Source: Phocoenobacter atlanticus (lineage in GTDB: Bacteria > Pseudomonadota > Gammaproteobacteria > Enterobacterales > Pasteurellaceae). Taken from it: 64,000 bases of DNA. The position numbers and the translations under genes are program-made. The notes under the pieces are model-generated. The model worked only from the letters and a program-made list of their open reading frames with translations. It ran no database searches and was not told where the DNA came from. Positions 1 through 8,268 of the stretch are shown here, piece after piece; positions within the stretch are counted from its first letter, which is position 1, and each line of letters opens with the position of its first letter. The DNA lies in assembly GCF_030764225.1 (NCBI RefSeq), contig NZ_JASAXH010000005.1; one strand, written 5' to 3'.

Positions 1-112
1 GGAACAACGTTCTGATACCAATATTAAAATATTGACTTGTTTCTTCAAAGGTTAAACCTTTCTTCGCCTTTATTTCAAATACTTTTCGGCGGAAATCTAA
101 TGAATAGCTCAT
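1..112 (-). mobile_element. IS630-family transposase, N-terminal fragment (runs off window)
   Basis: The complement of the first 112 bases opens with ATG and reads as MSYSLDFRRKVFEIKAKKG followed by a helix-turn-helix (LTFEETSQYFNIGIRTLF). This is the N-terminal DNA-binding domain pattern of IS630-type transposases. The frame is open to the window edge, so the rest of the transposase lies outside. About 60 bp separates its start from the truncated licD-like gene, so the end of the insertion sequence probably falls between about 113 and 171. I could not delimit the terminal inverted repeat from one end. Confidence 0.7.
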
Positions 113-171
113 ATTTTATACCTTAAATAGTTGGTAGTTTATATTATGCCATATAATTTTACTTTTGCTAT

Positions 172-915
172 ATGGTTTGTAGAGAGAATAATATTACCTA
201 TTCTTTAGCTGGAGGAACCTTAATAGGTGCAATTCGTCATAACGGTTTTATTCCTTGGGATGACGATATTGATGTTTATATGTGTCGTGATGAATATCAA
301 AAGTTTGTGGATATTTGGCAAAGTCAAAATGACCATAAACAGTATAGTATTTCTCTTGCGGAAGATATTGAGGGCCAATTTTGTGGAGAAATGACTAAAA
401 TTTTTGATGAAAACACCCTCTTAGTTGATCCTAAAGGTAGAAAATCAGGTATTTTCATTGATATTTTCATTTACGATGCTGTACCAAATAATCCAGATAT
501 TCTTTACAAAATGATGAAAAAGCACAGACGCCTTAAATTACGGTTTTCTTCTTGTAAAAAAAGGTGGAAAAGAGCAAAAGAGGGATCTATAAGCGGTAAG
601 ATCTTTTCAACTTTATCCCATTATTTGTTTAATAAAATGACAGAAAATTTAACTCTGTTTCAAAAAACCTATCCTATTGAAAAAGCTGAATATATCGGTT
701 TAGTGCTATCTGATTATGGTGGTTGGAAAAAATCTTATATGCCGAAAAACTATTTTGATGATGTAATTTATGTTGACTTTGAGGGTAAGAAATACCCTGT
801 AATGAAAGGGTACCACGAACATTTAACAATGTATTATGGCGATTATATGACCCTTCCTCCAGAGGAAGAACAGAAGCCTCATCACACAACGGAAGTTTAT
901 ATTTTAGAAAAATAA
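172..915 (+). CDS. LicD-family phosphotransferase, 5'-truncated
   Basis: LicD-family proteins transfer phosphocholine or similar groups onto cell-surface glycans such as lipooligosaccharide. The family signature is clear: GGTLIGAIRHNGFIPWDDDID at residues about 14-34, with the acidic DDDID catalytic cluster, and CGEMTKIFDENT later. Homologues carry roughly 20-30 residues before the CRENNITYSLAGGT segment. Here only six or so precede it, and an in-frame TAA lies at 154-156, just where the IS630-type element ends. The start at 172 is therefore probably an artefact of truncation, and no convincing ribosome-binding site precedes it. Likely a decayed gene whose 5' end was removed by the insertion. 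The remaining frame is intact to its stop. Confidence 0.7.
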   Translation: MVCRENNITYSLAGGTLIGAIRHNGFIPWDDDIDVYMCRDEYQKFVDIWQSQNDHKQYSISLAEDIEGQFCGEMTKIFDENTLLVDPKGRKSGIFIDIFIYDAVPNNPDILYKMMKKHRRLKLRFSSCKKRWKRAKEGSISGKIFSTLSHYLFNKMTENLTLFQKTYPIEKAEYIGLVLSDYGGWKKSYMPKNYFDDVIYVDFEGKKYPVMKGYHEHLTMYYGDYMTLPPEEEQKPHHTTEVYILEK

Positions 916-1025
916 AAAATGAAAATTTGCTCTCAAATTCACATTCTTCACAAATTATAGTTGCAAAATTGTACTCTTTCTTTGCATAATACGGTTGGTC
1001 TTAGATTAATTAAAAGGAGATTATT

Positions 1026-1853
1026 ATGCAAAAAATACTTTGGGTCATTGGTGTTTCAGCGGTATTAACTGCTTGTGGTAGTGGTGGTTCTAGTTCTCAT
1101 TCCAACATTAACTCTAGTTCTAATTCTAGTCCTATTAATACAACCAAAATAGCAGGTGTTCTTGTCGCAAAAGATGATACCAACCCTATTCCTAAGAAAG
1201 ATCCAGATACTGGCAGGGAATATAATGACTATGAGTTTAAAATGAAACGTATTACAAATGATCAAGACATCAACACTATTCAAATCAACACGGTCAATGT
1301 TAAGCTGTTACCTGATGGATATAATAAACAAGAAAACTACGAAACAAAAAGAAGATTTCTTAATGAAAAAGCCCCAGGAAGACCAGAAGTAGGGAAAGTT
1401 TTACAAAAAGTAGTCAGTGGTTTAGCTTATAAATATGTTCGTTTTGGTATTAATGATGATTATGACCCTTATTTGGGTAAACCTCAAAAAATACCACATA
1501 CTTTTGGTATTTTTGTTCAAGGTTATGTGACTAATAATATGCCAAAAACAGGAACTGTAACCTATATTGGTGATGCTTACGGAGCAAGTCGAGAATTTGC
1601 TAGAGGTAAAAGTAATATTGAGGTAAATTTTGGTAATAAAACCCTAAAAGGGACTCTTTCCGAATGGCAAGATTATGATTTTATAGCAGAAAAGACACCA
1701 GTAATGATCTTTAATGCTAAAATCACAGGAAATCAATTTGAAGGTAAGAATGTAAAAGGAAACTTCTTTGGAAATAAAGCAGCTGAGATAGGTGGCGTTT
1801 ATTATGATCCAACGCGTATGGAAGGAGCAGTGTTTGGTGCTAAAAAACAATAA
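1026..1853 (+). CDS. surface lipoprotein with TbpB-like C-terminal barrel domain
   Basis: A 275-residue protein with a lipoprotein signal peptide: basic start, hydrophobic stretch and lipobox LTAC with the lipidated Cys at residue 17. A Ser/Asn/Gly-rich linker (about 18-40) follows, as in proteins tethered to the outer surface. The C-terminal third (GTVTYIGDAYG, then IEVNFGNKTLKGTL, FNAKITGNQFEG, GNFFGNKAAEIGGVYY) has the alternating beta-hairpin pattern of TbpB/factor-H-binding-type barrels of Slam-exported lipoproteins in Pasteurellaceae and Neisseria. AAGGAG at 1014-1019 supports the ATG at 1026. The ligand cannot be told from sequence. It could be an iron or haem acquisition accessory protein or a complement-regulator binder. 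No TonB receptor is adjacent. Confidence 0.7.
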   Translation: MQKILWVIGVSAVLTACGSGGSSSHSNINSSSNSSPINTTKIAGVLVAKDDTNPIPKKDPDTGREYNDYEFKMKRITNDQDINTIQINTVNVKLLPDGYNKQENYETKRRFLNEKAPGRPEVGKVLQKVVSGLAYKYVRFGINDDYDPYLGKPQKIPHTFGIFVQGYVTNNMPKTGTVTYIGDAYGASREFARGKSNIEVNFGNKTLKGTLSEWQDYDFIAEKTPVMIFNAKITGNQFEGKNVKGNFFGNKAAEIGGVYYDPTRMEGAVFGAKKQ

Positions 1854-1871
1854 AAGTAAGCGGGTCGTTAT

Positions 1872-2270
1872 TTAGCGAAATGGCAGATATTCAATAAAAG
1901 TAACTTGTTCATTAGATTGTAAATAATACTCTCTAAATTTATCAAGTACCGAATAATCATTATTATTGATGACCCCTGCAATAACTTCACTAAAAAGACA
2001 ACTTTTTATAACAACCCCTAAAAAATCGATATTTTCAGTGTCTTTAACTAACTGATAGACATCAATTTTTATTTTTCCTGCTTTAAAGAAATCGTTTATA
2101 TAACTAAATTCACAATAACTCCCAATATTAGTAATTAATGGTAAAATAGCTTTCTTATCACCTTTTTTATAGGCTTCCATTATTTTAATTACTTCATCTA
2201 ATGAAAAAGGAAAATTTATTACTTCAATACACTCTTCGTATATTTTTATCATTTTTTTACTTATTTTCAT
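1872..2270 (-). CDS. hypothetical protein (132 aa)
   Basis: Not recognised. It is a small soluble protein without signal peptide or membrane segment, mostly helical in character, rich in Lys, Ile and Glu, ending EYLPFR. It is the last gene of a minus-strand series of small unknown proteins (1872-4560). Isolated small acidic/helical proteins grouped this way in Pasteurellaceae are often immunity proteins of polymorphic toxins, but nothing in the sequence proves that here. The start at 2270 is followed by several basic residues. A second Met five residues in is also possible. Confidence 0.55.
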   Translation of the reverse strand: MKISKKMIKIYEECIEVINFPFSLDEVIKIMEAYKKGDKKAILPLITNIGSYCEFSYINDFFKAGKIKIDVYQLVKDTENIDFLGVVIKSCLFSEVIAGVINNNDYSVLDKFREYYLQSNEQVTFIEYLPFR

Positions 2271-2326
2271 TTTTTATTCCCTGATTTTGCAAATTTTGAT
2301 TGTTATCTTACCGCTATCCTGATGAA

Positions 2327-2554
2327 TTATTTTATATAAATGAGGATACATATTTTCTCGTTATCTATTTTACCGTTATAGTCATTACCTCTATATTTAA
2401 GTCTTGCATAGATAAAATACATGATTTCTGTTTAGTCTTTTTTCGGTATTTGTTTATAAACTTTTTCTTTCCGACACAATTAATAATTCACGAGATCATA
2501 AGTTTAAAATCACTCATTCTTCACGAAATCATACAATTTGCAAATTTTGAACAT
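2327..2554 (-). pseudogene. decayed paralogue of the 162-aa gene at 49802-50290
   Basis: Read on the minus strand, this stretch starts MFKIC, as the intact gene at 50290 does, with the same USS-containing leader just upstream (2561-2569). After an internal deletion and frame damage it continues with a segment matching IIKRIGEQEFIKIYE of the intact protein (here IINCVGKKKFINKYR), then an in-frame TAG/TAA region, then YFIYARLKYRGNDYNGK against HFIYAGLEYGDNDYDGK. At least one internal stop and a large deletion show it is not functional. An open frame on the plus strand over the same bases (2300-2608) is a shadow and is not annotated. Confidence 0.8.
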
Positions 2555-2573
2555 TATCTTACCGCTTGTTTAT

Positions 2574-3053
2574 TCATTTATCGTTATAAAAATCATTTAT
2601 TTCATTAAACAACACTTTTTTATCTAACGTCTGATTAACGACACTAAAAAACATATTATTGATAGATTTATCAATTATTTTGCCCTCTCTTATTTTTAAT
2701 AAATGTGGAAACTTAGTATAGTTTTTTAAATGAAAGAGTAGATTGGATGCTAAATTTTGATTTTTTGTTGAATGTATTTGTTTATTTTTATCCAAATAGA
2801 TGATAGAAATATTAGGGGTTAAATAGGGTAAAATTTCATTTTCTATAAAAAAATGTTGCTGTTTTCTCTCGTTATAACAGAAAAAATTTTGTCCATTATA
2901 CTTTTCTAGATTTTCATTAAATTGTTTTTCTAATGCTTTTATACCTTTATTGATAGATTTATTTTGCCTTTTATTAGATATAAAAAGTAAAATAAACCCG
3001 AATAGAAGAGCTATCCCTATTATTCCTTGTAAGTTTAAAAATAAATTTTTCAT
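2574..3053 (-). CDS. hypothetical membrane-anchored protein (159 aa)
   Basis: Not recognised. One N-terminal transmembrane segment (about residues 7-25, IIGIALLFGFILLFIS) is followed by a basic, coiled-coil-prone stretch (about 28-50) and a soluble domain with the string LPYLTPNISIIYLDKNKQIH. It is probably anchored in the inner membrane, with the C-terminal domain on the cytoplasmic side by the positive-inside rule (Lys/Arg directly after the membrane segment). It lies 15 bp downstream of the TPR gene in the same orientation and is probably co-transcribed with it. The decayed paralogue of the 162-aa gene follows immediately. Confidence 0.55.
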   Translation of the reverse strand: MKNLFLNLQGIIGIALLFGFILLFISNKRQNKSINKGIKALEKQFNENLEKYNGQNFFCYNERKQQHFFIENEILPYLTPNISIIYLDKNKQIHSTKNQNLASNLLFHLKNYTKFPHLLKIREGKIIDKSINNMFFSVVNQTLDKKVLFNEINDFYNDK

Positions 3054-3068
3054 TATTCTTTCCCATTT

Positions 3069-4043
3069 TTAACTACAAACAAATTTTTCAATATTTTTCT
3101 TCACATAGTCATCTAAAATATCTGCAAGTAATTGTTTTTCTTCTATCTTATCTAGTGCTTCGTCAAACTCTTCATAATTACCACCTACTTCGATATATTC
3201 ATTATCTTCTAAATTATTATCATAGATAATTTTTTGGATTTGTTTATAAATTTTGTTTGCTTTTTTTACTACAGTTAAATGTTTTTTCGCCCCAATGATT
3301 TTTAGGCTTTCTTCTATATGATCTACTAAATAATATTGCCATTCATAAAAATCATAAAGTCCGCCGACACTTCTTTGGTCATCGAAATTTTTTACAGTAC
3401 AAAGTAAGCGTTCTGCAGGGGTAATGGCGTTAAATCCATCTTCATTGGTGGCAAATTCTTTGAGTTTTTTATCAATATTTTCATAAATGAGTTCAACCCA
3501 TTCATCTTTATATTGGGTATTTAAAAAATCTAAGCTTAAACTCGGCGTTTGTGCTGTTTGAGTCGGCGTTGCTTTATTAAGGCTGGCTTGTAATTCTTTT
3601 ACTTTTTCAATATTGCGCTTAACAAAATCATTATATTTTTTCTCTTTTTTGTTTAGATCACGTAATCCCCACGCTGCTGCAAAATATTCTAATGCCTTTT
3701 CTTCATCACCTTCATCAAAAATAATTTTTCCCATTTCCCAGTTTGTTGACGAGTTCATTTCTTGTTTATATTTACCCGTATAAACATTTAATGAAAGGGT
3801 TTTTTGGTTAAAAATTTTAGCATTATCGATATCGCCTTTTTCATAATAAAAATTACCTAACCCACTATAAACCCAATGTGCATTTTCATATTCATCTTTG
3901 GGTTCTGGGATTAAGTCATACATTTGTTGATAAATCTCGATACATTTATCCCAATCTTTATTTTCATAAGGCTCATCTGCGAGCAGATCTAATTCAAGCA
4001 ATTTCGCTTCAAGCTTTTCATCTCTTTTACCGATAACAGTCAT
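3069..4043 (-). CDS. tetratricopeptide-repeat protein (324 aa)
   Basis: The N-terminal half contains three TPR-like helix pairs (about residues 27-65, 66-100 and 101-140), with typical spacing as in NAHWVYSGLGNFYYEKGDIDNA and EMGKIIFDEGDEEKALEYF. The C-terminal half (about 170-324) is an acidic helical domain I do not recognise. There is no signal peptide, so it is presumably cytosolic and a protein-protein adaptor. It lies 10 bp downstream of the YcxB-like gene and 15 bp upstream of the small membrane protein, so it belongs to the same small minus-strand operon. Function unknown; an effector/immunity-associated role is only a guess from context. Confidence 0.6.
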   Translation of the reverse strand: MTVIGKRDEKLEAKLLELDLLADEPYENKDWDKCIEIYQQMYDLIPEPKDEYENAHWVYSGLGNFYYEKGDIDNAKIFNQKTLSLNVYTGKYKQEMNSSTNWEMGKIIFDEGDEEKALEYFAAAWGLRDLNKKEKKYNDFVKRNIEKVKELQASLNKATPTQTAQTPSLSLDFLNTQYKDEWVELIYENIDKKLKEFATNEDGFNAITPAERLLCTVKNFDDQRSVGGLYDFYEWQYYLVDHIEESLKIIGAKKHLTVVKKANKIYKQIQKIIYDNNLEDNEYIEVGGNYEEFDEALDKIEEKQLLADILDDYVKKNIEKFVCS

Positions 4044-4053
4044 AAATATCTCC

Positions 4054-4560
4054 TTAGTTAGATTGAGGTGTAATTTGTGAAAACAGAAATAGGCGTAGTG
4101 GTTCTATTTCCTGTGGTGAAATAAGTCTTTTAGGAATAAAAATACAAAGTGAGGGTGATAGATAAAGTAAGAAAAGATGCTCACTTTCTTTTATATTGAT
4201 AAAGTTATTCCAATTAAGATGTGACGGGTTATTTTTATCATCTAGGGATTGAACTCCATCATCAAGAATCGTCATATTCATTTCTTTATGCATTTTAGGA
4301 TAATTTTTCCAATGTTTCTTAATCGCATAACGAAATCTGATTTGAATAAAAATCAAGGCATACAGAATATAAACTAATCCCATACATCCAAATGCGATAG
4401 AAAATCCAGATAATTCTCCTAATGATAAAGCAATACCGAATAAAGCGATACCAATGACAAAAATAATACTTTGGCTTATCAGCATTCTTTTTCCTTTTAA
4501 GATTTTTTGTACTTCTAAATATTCATCAAAAGTTGCTTTGCCTTTAATTTGTATATGCAT
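4054..4560 (-). CDS. YcxB-like membrane protein
   Basis: A 168-residue protein with two hydrophobic segments (about residues 26-46 and 52-73). A C-terminal soluble domain follows, with the YcxB-family features MNMTILDDGVQS, then a Trp-centred HLNWNNFINIKES and a final LYLSPSLCIFIPKRLI strand pair. This resembles the YcxB-like C-terminal domain (PF14317 type) found in small bacterial membrane proteins of unknown role. It is the first gene of the minus-strand set ending at 1872. The 249 bp upstream contain no gene, only a short hairpin (4652-4658 with 4675-4681, TACAGGG/CCCTGTA). Confidence 0.6.
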   Translation of the reverse strand: MHIQIKGKATFDEYLEVQKILKGKRMLISQSIIFVIGIALFGIALSLGELSGFSIAFGCMGLVYILYALIFIQIRFRYAIKKHWKNYPKMHKEMNMTILDDGVQSLDDKNNPSHLNWNNFINIKESEHLFLLYLSPSLCIFIPKRLISPQEIEPLRLFLFSQITPQSN

Positions 4561-4809
4561 ATTTATATCCTTTGAGTGTTTTTAGTACGATACTATAACT
4601 TATAAAGGCGTTCAAATATCTTGATTATACGAAATTATAGTATTGTTACTATACAGGGCAAGGGTGAATTCTTACCCTGTAGTTTAACTATCTATACACT
4701 ATAAAGAGCATTACTCAATAGAAAAGATTGTGGTGATTATTATATTAAATCTAATTTGTTCTTATTTAATCCATAATTGATGAATATATTGAATGGTATA
4801 GGTAAATAC

Positions 4810-6471
4810 TCATTTTAAAATAATCCCTTTTTCAAGATGATAAATATGATCAAAACGAGAGAGTTGGCTTAATCGATGTGTGATCATAAGTACTGTTTTG
4901 TTTTTACATTCATTGAGGATAAGTTCTAAAATTTGTTGTTCTGTTTCACGATCTAGTCCTTCCGTTGGCTCATCAAGTAATACGATTTGAGCAGGGTGGA
5001 GCAGTGTTCTGGCTAATCCCAAACGACGTTGTTCACCACCAGAGAGGGGACGCCCCCCCTCACCAAGCCATAAATTTAATCCTTCAGACTGTTCAAGTAG
5101 GTGAGTTAACCCAACTTTGGTTAATGAGTGGATAAGTTCTAATTCGGTGGCGTTAGGTTTTGCAATTAATAAATTATCCCGTAATGAAGCACTAAAAATA
5201 TGTACTCTTTGATTTAGTGTGATCATATTTTGACGTAAAGCATTTTCACAATAACGTTCAATTTTGCAATTATTTAACCAAATCTGACCGCTTGTTGAGG
5301 CATAGTTTCGGTTTAATAATTGAAAAATTGTCGTTTTTCCGCTACCTGTTTTTCCTAAAATAGCAATTTTCTCACCTTGTTTAATTTCAAAACAGAGGTG
5401 ATTTAAAACAGGTTGATCTGTATAGCTAAAAGAGATATTTTCAAATCGAATAAGCGGTGACTTTGGATCAACTTTTTGCAAAAACTCTTCTTTTCCAAAC
5501 ACAATAGGCGGTTGAGTCGTAATATTGGTGAGACGTTCTGCTGCAGTAATCACTTGCCCTAAATGTAAAAAAGCCACACCGATAGGGGTTAAAATTTCAA
5601 GAGAGGCAAGGGTACAGAAGATAACGAGGGCAATAAGGGCTTCACTATTTTCAATATTTGGAAGCTGAATTGCAGTAGCACAAAGATATAATGTGACAGT
5701 AACAAGTACACCATTACAAGCAATCAGTAGGGCATTGGATAAATCACTGAGTTGATGCTGTTTGCTTTGACTTTGTAACCATTGCTGTTCTGTTTTCTGT
5801 AATTTTTCAGTGGCTTGTTGCTGAACGCCAAATAGTAAAAATTCTGAATGTAACTGTACCCACTCAATAAATTGTGAACGGTATTGGCTTCTTGCTTGAA
5901 TAATATCTTTCCCTGTTTTTCTTCCTAAATGATAAAAAAGGGTAGGAAAAATCAATAAAAGAACCGTTAAGCTACCGCAAACAACAAGGCTAATTAATGG
6001 TGAAACAAGCCATAATCCAAATCCCATAAAGAGAATAACGGCAATAGCACTGAGAAACGGAGAGATTAGATTAAGGTACAGGGTATCTAATGTATCAACA
6101 TCCGCAACCATAAAATTAAGTAGCTCACTGTTTCTATATTGATTTAATTGTGCTGGACTAAGCGGTATGATTTTTTTAAAAATTGCAACTCGTAATGTGG
6201 CTAACACTCTAAAGGTTGCATCGTGAGTTACAAGGCGTTCAAAATAGCGAGTAACGGTTCGCCCAATGGCTAAGCCTCTTACTCCAGATGAAGGGTAGAA
6301 AAAGTTAAAAGTAAGCACGGATCCAAAAAGAGAAGAAGCTGCTAAAAACCAACCAGATAAACTGAGTAAACCAATACTGGCACTTAAACTCGTAATAGCA
6401 AGAATGATCCCTAATGCTAGGTGACCATAGTGATGTTTTAAAAGAGAAAGAAAAGGGAAAAGTGAACGCAT
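4810..6471 (-). CDS. cydC: glutathione/cysteine ABC exporter subunit CydC
   Basis: One half of the heterodimeric CydDC exporter, which moves cysteine and glutathione to the periplasm and is needed for cytochrome bd assembly and periplasmic redox balance. The N-terminal region is a six-helix ABC exporter membrane domain (about residues 1-310). The C-terminal ATPase has Walker A GKTGSGKTT (about 375), signature LSGGEQRR (about 477), Walker B IVLLDEPTEGLD and switch His in MITHR. Length 553 is normal. The stop lies 250 bp from the YcxB-like gene. Its start is 2 bp after the cydD stop, so the two are translationally linked. Confidence 0.95.
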   Translation of the reverse strand: MRSLFPFLSLLKHHYGHLALGIILAITSLSASIGLLSLSGWFLAASSLFGSVLTFNFFYPSSGVRGLAIGRTVTRYFERLVTHDATFRVLATLRVAIFKKIIPLSPAQLNQYRNSELLNFMVADVDTLDTLYLNLISPFLSAIAVILFMGFGLWLVSPLISLVVCGSLTVLLLIFPTLFYHLGRKTGKDIIQARSQYRSQFIEWVQLHSEFLLFGVQQQATEKLQKTEQQWLQSQSKQHQLSDLSNALLIACNGVLVTVTLYLCATAIQLPNIENSEALIALVIFCTLASLEILTPIGVAFLHLGQVITAAERLTNITTQPPIVFGKEEFLQKVDPKSPLIRFENISFSYTDQPVLNHLCFEIKQGEKIAILGKTGSGKTTIFQLLNRNYASTSGQIWLNNCKIERYCENALRQNMITLNQRVHIFSASLRDNLLIAKPNATELELIHSLTKVGLTHLLEQSEGLNLWLGEGGRPLSGGEQRRLGLARTLLHPAQIVLLDEPTEGLDRETEQQILELILNECKNKTVLMITHRLSQLSRFDHIYHLEKGIILK

Positions 6472-6473
6472 TA

Positions 6474-8234
6474 TTATATTTCCTTATCTATAATTTGAGA
6501 GTCAATCAATTGACTAAAATAGCCTTGATTTTTTATATGATTAAATGAACCTTGTTGCACAATTTCCCCATTTTTCATTACTAAGATATTGTGGCTCTGT
6601 TTGAGATCTTCTACTCTATGAGTAATCATTAAAGTTGTTTGTTTTTCACTTAATGTATTTAGTGCTTGTAATACCTGTTGCTCTGATTTCCCATCAAGGC
6701 TAGCTGTGGGTTCATCAAGTAATAGTAATGCAGCAGGGCGAAGAATAGCTCTTGCAATAGCAATACGTTGTGCTTGCCCGCCAGAAAGTCCAATACTGTG
6801 ATCTTGGATTTGATAATCCAACCCTAAGGTATTAACAAATTCATCAGCATTAGAGAGTGCGAGTGCTTTATTAAGCTCTTCTTCAGTGGTATTAGGGCTA
6901 CCAAGTAAAATATTTTCTTTTAAAGATCCTTTGATAAGTTGAGGATTTTGCCCTACCCACGCTAATTTTTTACGCCATTGGGTGATATCTAATTCTTTTA
7001 GTTCAATGCCATTAATTTTTACTGAACCTTGATAGGGTAAAAAACCTAAAAACATATTAATTAAAGAGGTTTTACCCGCTCCGCTTTGTCCTACAATCGC
7101 AATATGTTGCTGTGGCATTATGTCAAAGTTCAATGGTTTACTTAACGGGGTTCCTTGTGGTGAAAGAACAATACAATCTTTAACACTGATTTGTAATTCA
7201 TCTTTTTCTAATAATTGTGAACCATATTGTTGCGTTGATACTTCAGTATTTAGAAACGTTTCAATACTATCTGCTGCACCAATAGCGGTAGATTTGTCGT
7301 GATAATAAGTCCCGAGTTCACGTAGAGGTTGATAAAATTCTGGGGCGAGCATTAAACAGAAGAAACCAATAAATAAACTCACTTCTGTACTATAGCCACC
7401 AAAATCGATCTGATCTAAATAGGTAAAACCAAAATAGACCGCAGTAACAGCAATAGAGATTGCAGTAAAAAATTCTAAAACCGCAGAAGAAAGAAATGCC
7501 ATTTTTAATACATCCATTGTGCTGACACGAAAATCTTCGGTACTTTGATAAATTTGGTTAGTTTGTTGTTCTACTTGTCCAAATAGACGAATCGTCTCTA
7601 ATCCCTTTAGTTTATCAAGAAATTGACCACTTAAACGAGATAAAATGCTAATGTGACGTTGATTGACTTCTGCGGCTTTCATTCCTGCAAGGATCATAAA
7701 TAATGGAAGTAAAGGGAGAGTTACAAATAGGATAATTCCAGCCGCCCAATTCAGAGAAAATACCACACCAAGAATAGCAATAGGAATTAGCATTGCTATT
7801 TTTTGCTGTGGTAAATAGCGAGCATAAAAATTATGTAGGTTTTCAACCTGTTCAAGCATTAATATAGCCCAACTTCCTGCAGGTTTTTGTGAAATAGTCA
7901 TTGGACCAACAGTATTAAGTTTATCAATAATTTGTTTTCTTAAATGTTGTCGAAGTTGTAATCCTGCTTGAAAGCCAATTTTTTGGCGGATCCAAACCAA
8001 AATGGCACGTCCAATAAAACATAGAAGCAGAGTAATAAGTAATAAATAAAAAGATTCAGGTAATTGTTGTACTTTTATAATATTGTGTAATATATGTGCA
8101 AGAATGCCCATTTGTATAATAATAAGTAATCCACATATAAAACCTAATAAAATATTAAGATAAATCCATTTTTTAACTGTATTTTGTTGTTTATTAAGCC
8201 ATTTTTGTAAATATTGTTGGCGTTGTTTATCCAT
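6474..8234 (-). CDS. cydD: glutathione/cysteine ABC exporter subunit CydD
   Basis: Partner of CydC. It has a membrane domain of six segments (about residues 20-320) and an ATPase domain with Walker A GQSGAGKTS (about 384), signature LSGGQAQR (about 480), Walker B LLLLDEPTASLD and MITHR. 586 aa is the usual CydD length. It follows tamB by 34 bp in the same direction, making a tamA-tamB-cydD-cydC run. A shared transcript is inferred from spacing; both pairs concern the envelope, but no functional link is proven. Confidence 0.95.
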   Translation of the reverse strand: MDKQRQQYLQKWLNKQQNTVKKWIYLNILLGFICGLLIIIQMGILAHILHNIIKVQQLPESFYLLLITLLLCFIGRAILVWIRQKIGFQAGLQLRQHLRKQIIDKLNTVGPMTISQKPAGSWAILMLEQVENLHNFYARYLPQQKIAMLIPIAILGVVFSLNWAAGIILFVTLPLLPLFMILAGMKAAEVNQRHISILSRLSGQFLDKLKGLETIRLFGQVEQQTNQIYQSTEDFRVSTMDVLKMAFLSSAVLEFFTAISIAVTAVYFGFTYLDQIDFGGYSTEVSLFIGFFCLMLAPEFYQPLRELGTYYHDKSTAIGAADSIETFLNTEVSTQQYGSQLLEKDELQISVKDCIVLSPQGTPLSKPLNFDIMPQQHIAIVGQSGAGKTSLINMFLGFLPYQGSVKINGIELKELDITQWRKKLAWVGQNPQLIKGSLKENILLGSPNTTEEELNKALALSNADEFVNTLGLDYQIQDHSIGLSGGQAQRIAIARAILRPAALLLLDEPTASLDGKSEQQVLQALNTLSEKQTTLMITHRVEDLKQSHNILVMKNGEIVQQGSFNHIKNQGYFSQLIDSQIIDKEI

Positions 8235-8268
8235 ATTAAAAACCTATTAAAAAATTGAAGGCAAAAAA

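Noticed and set aside
2300..2608. Plus-strand open frame of 102 codons
   Set aside because: It is the complement of the decayed paralogue of the 162-aa gene and has no ribosome-binding site or family resemblance.
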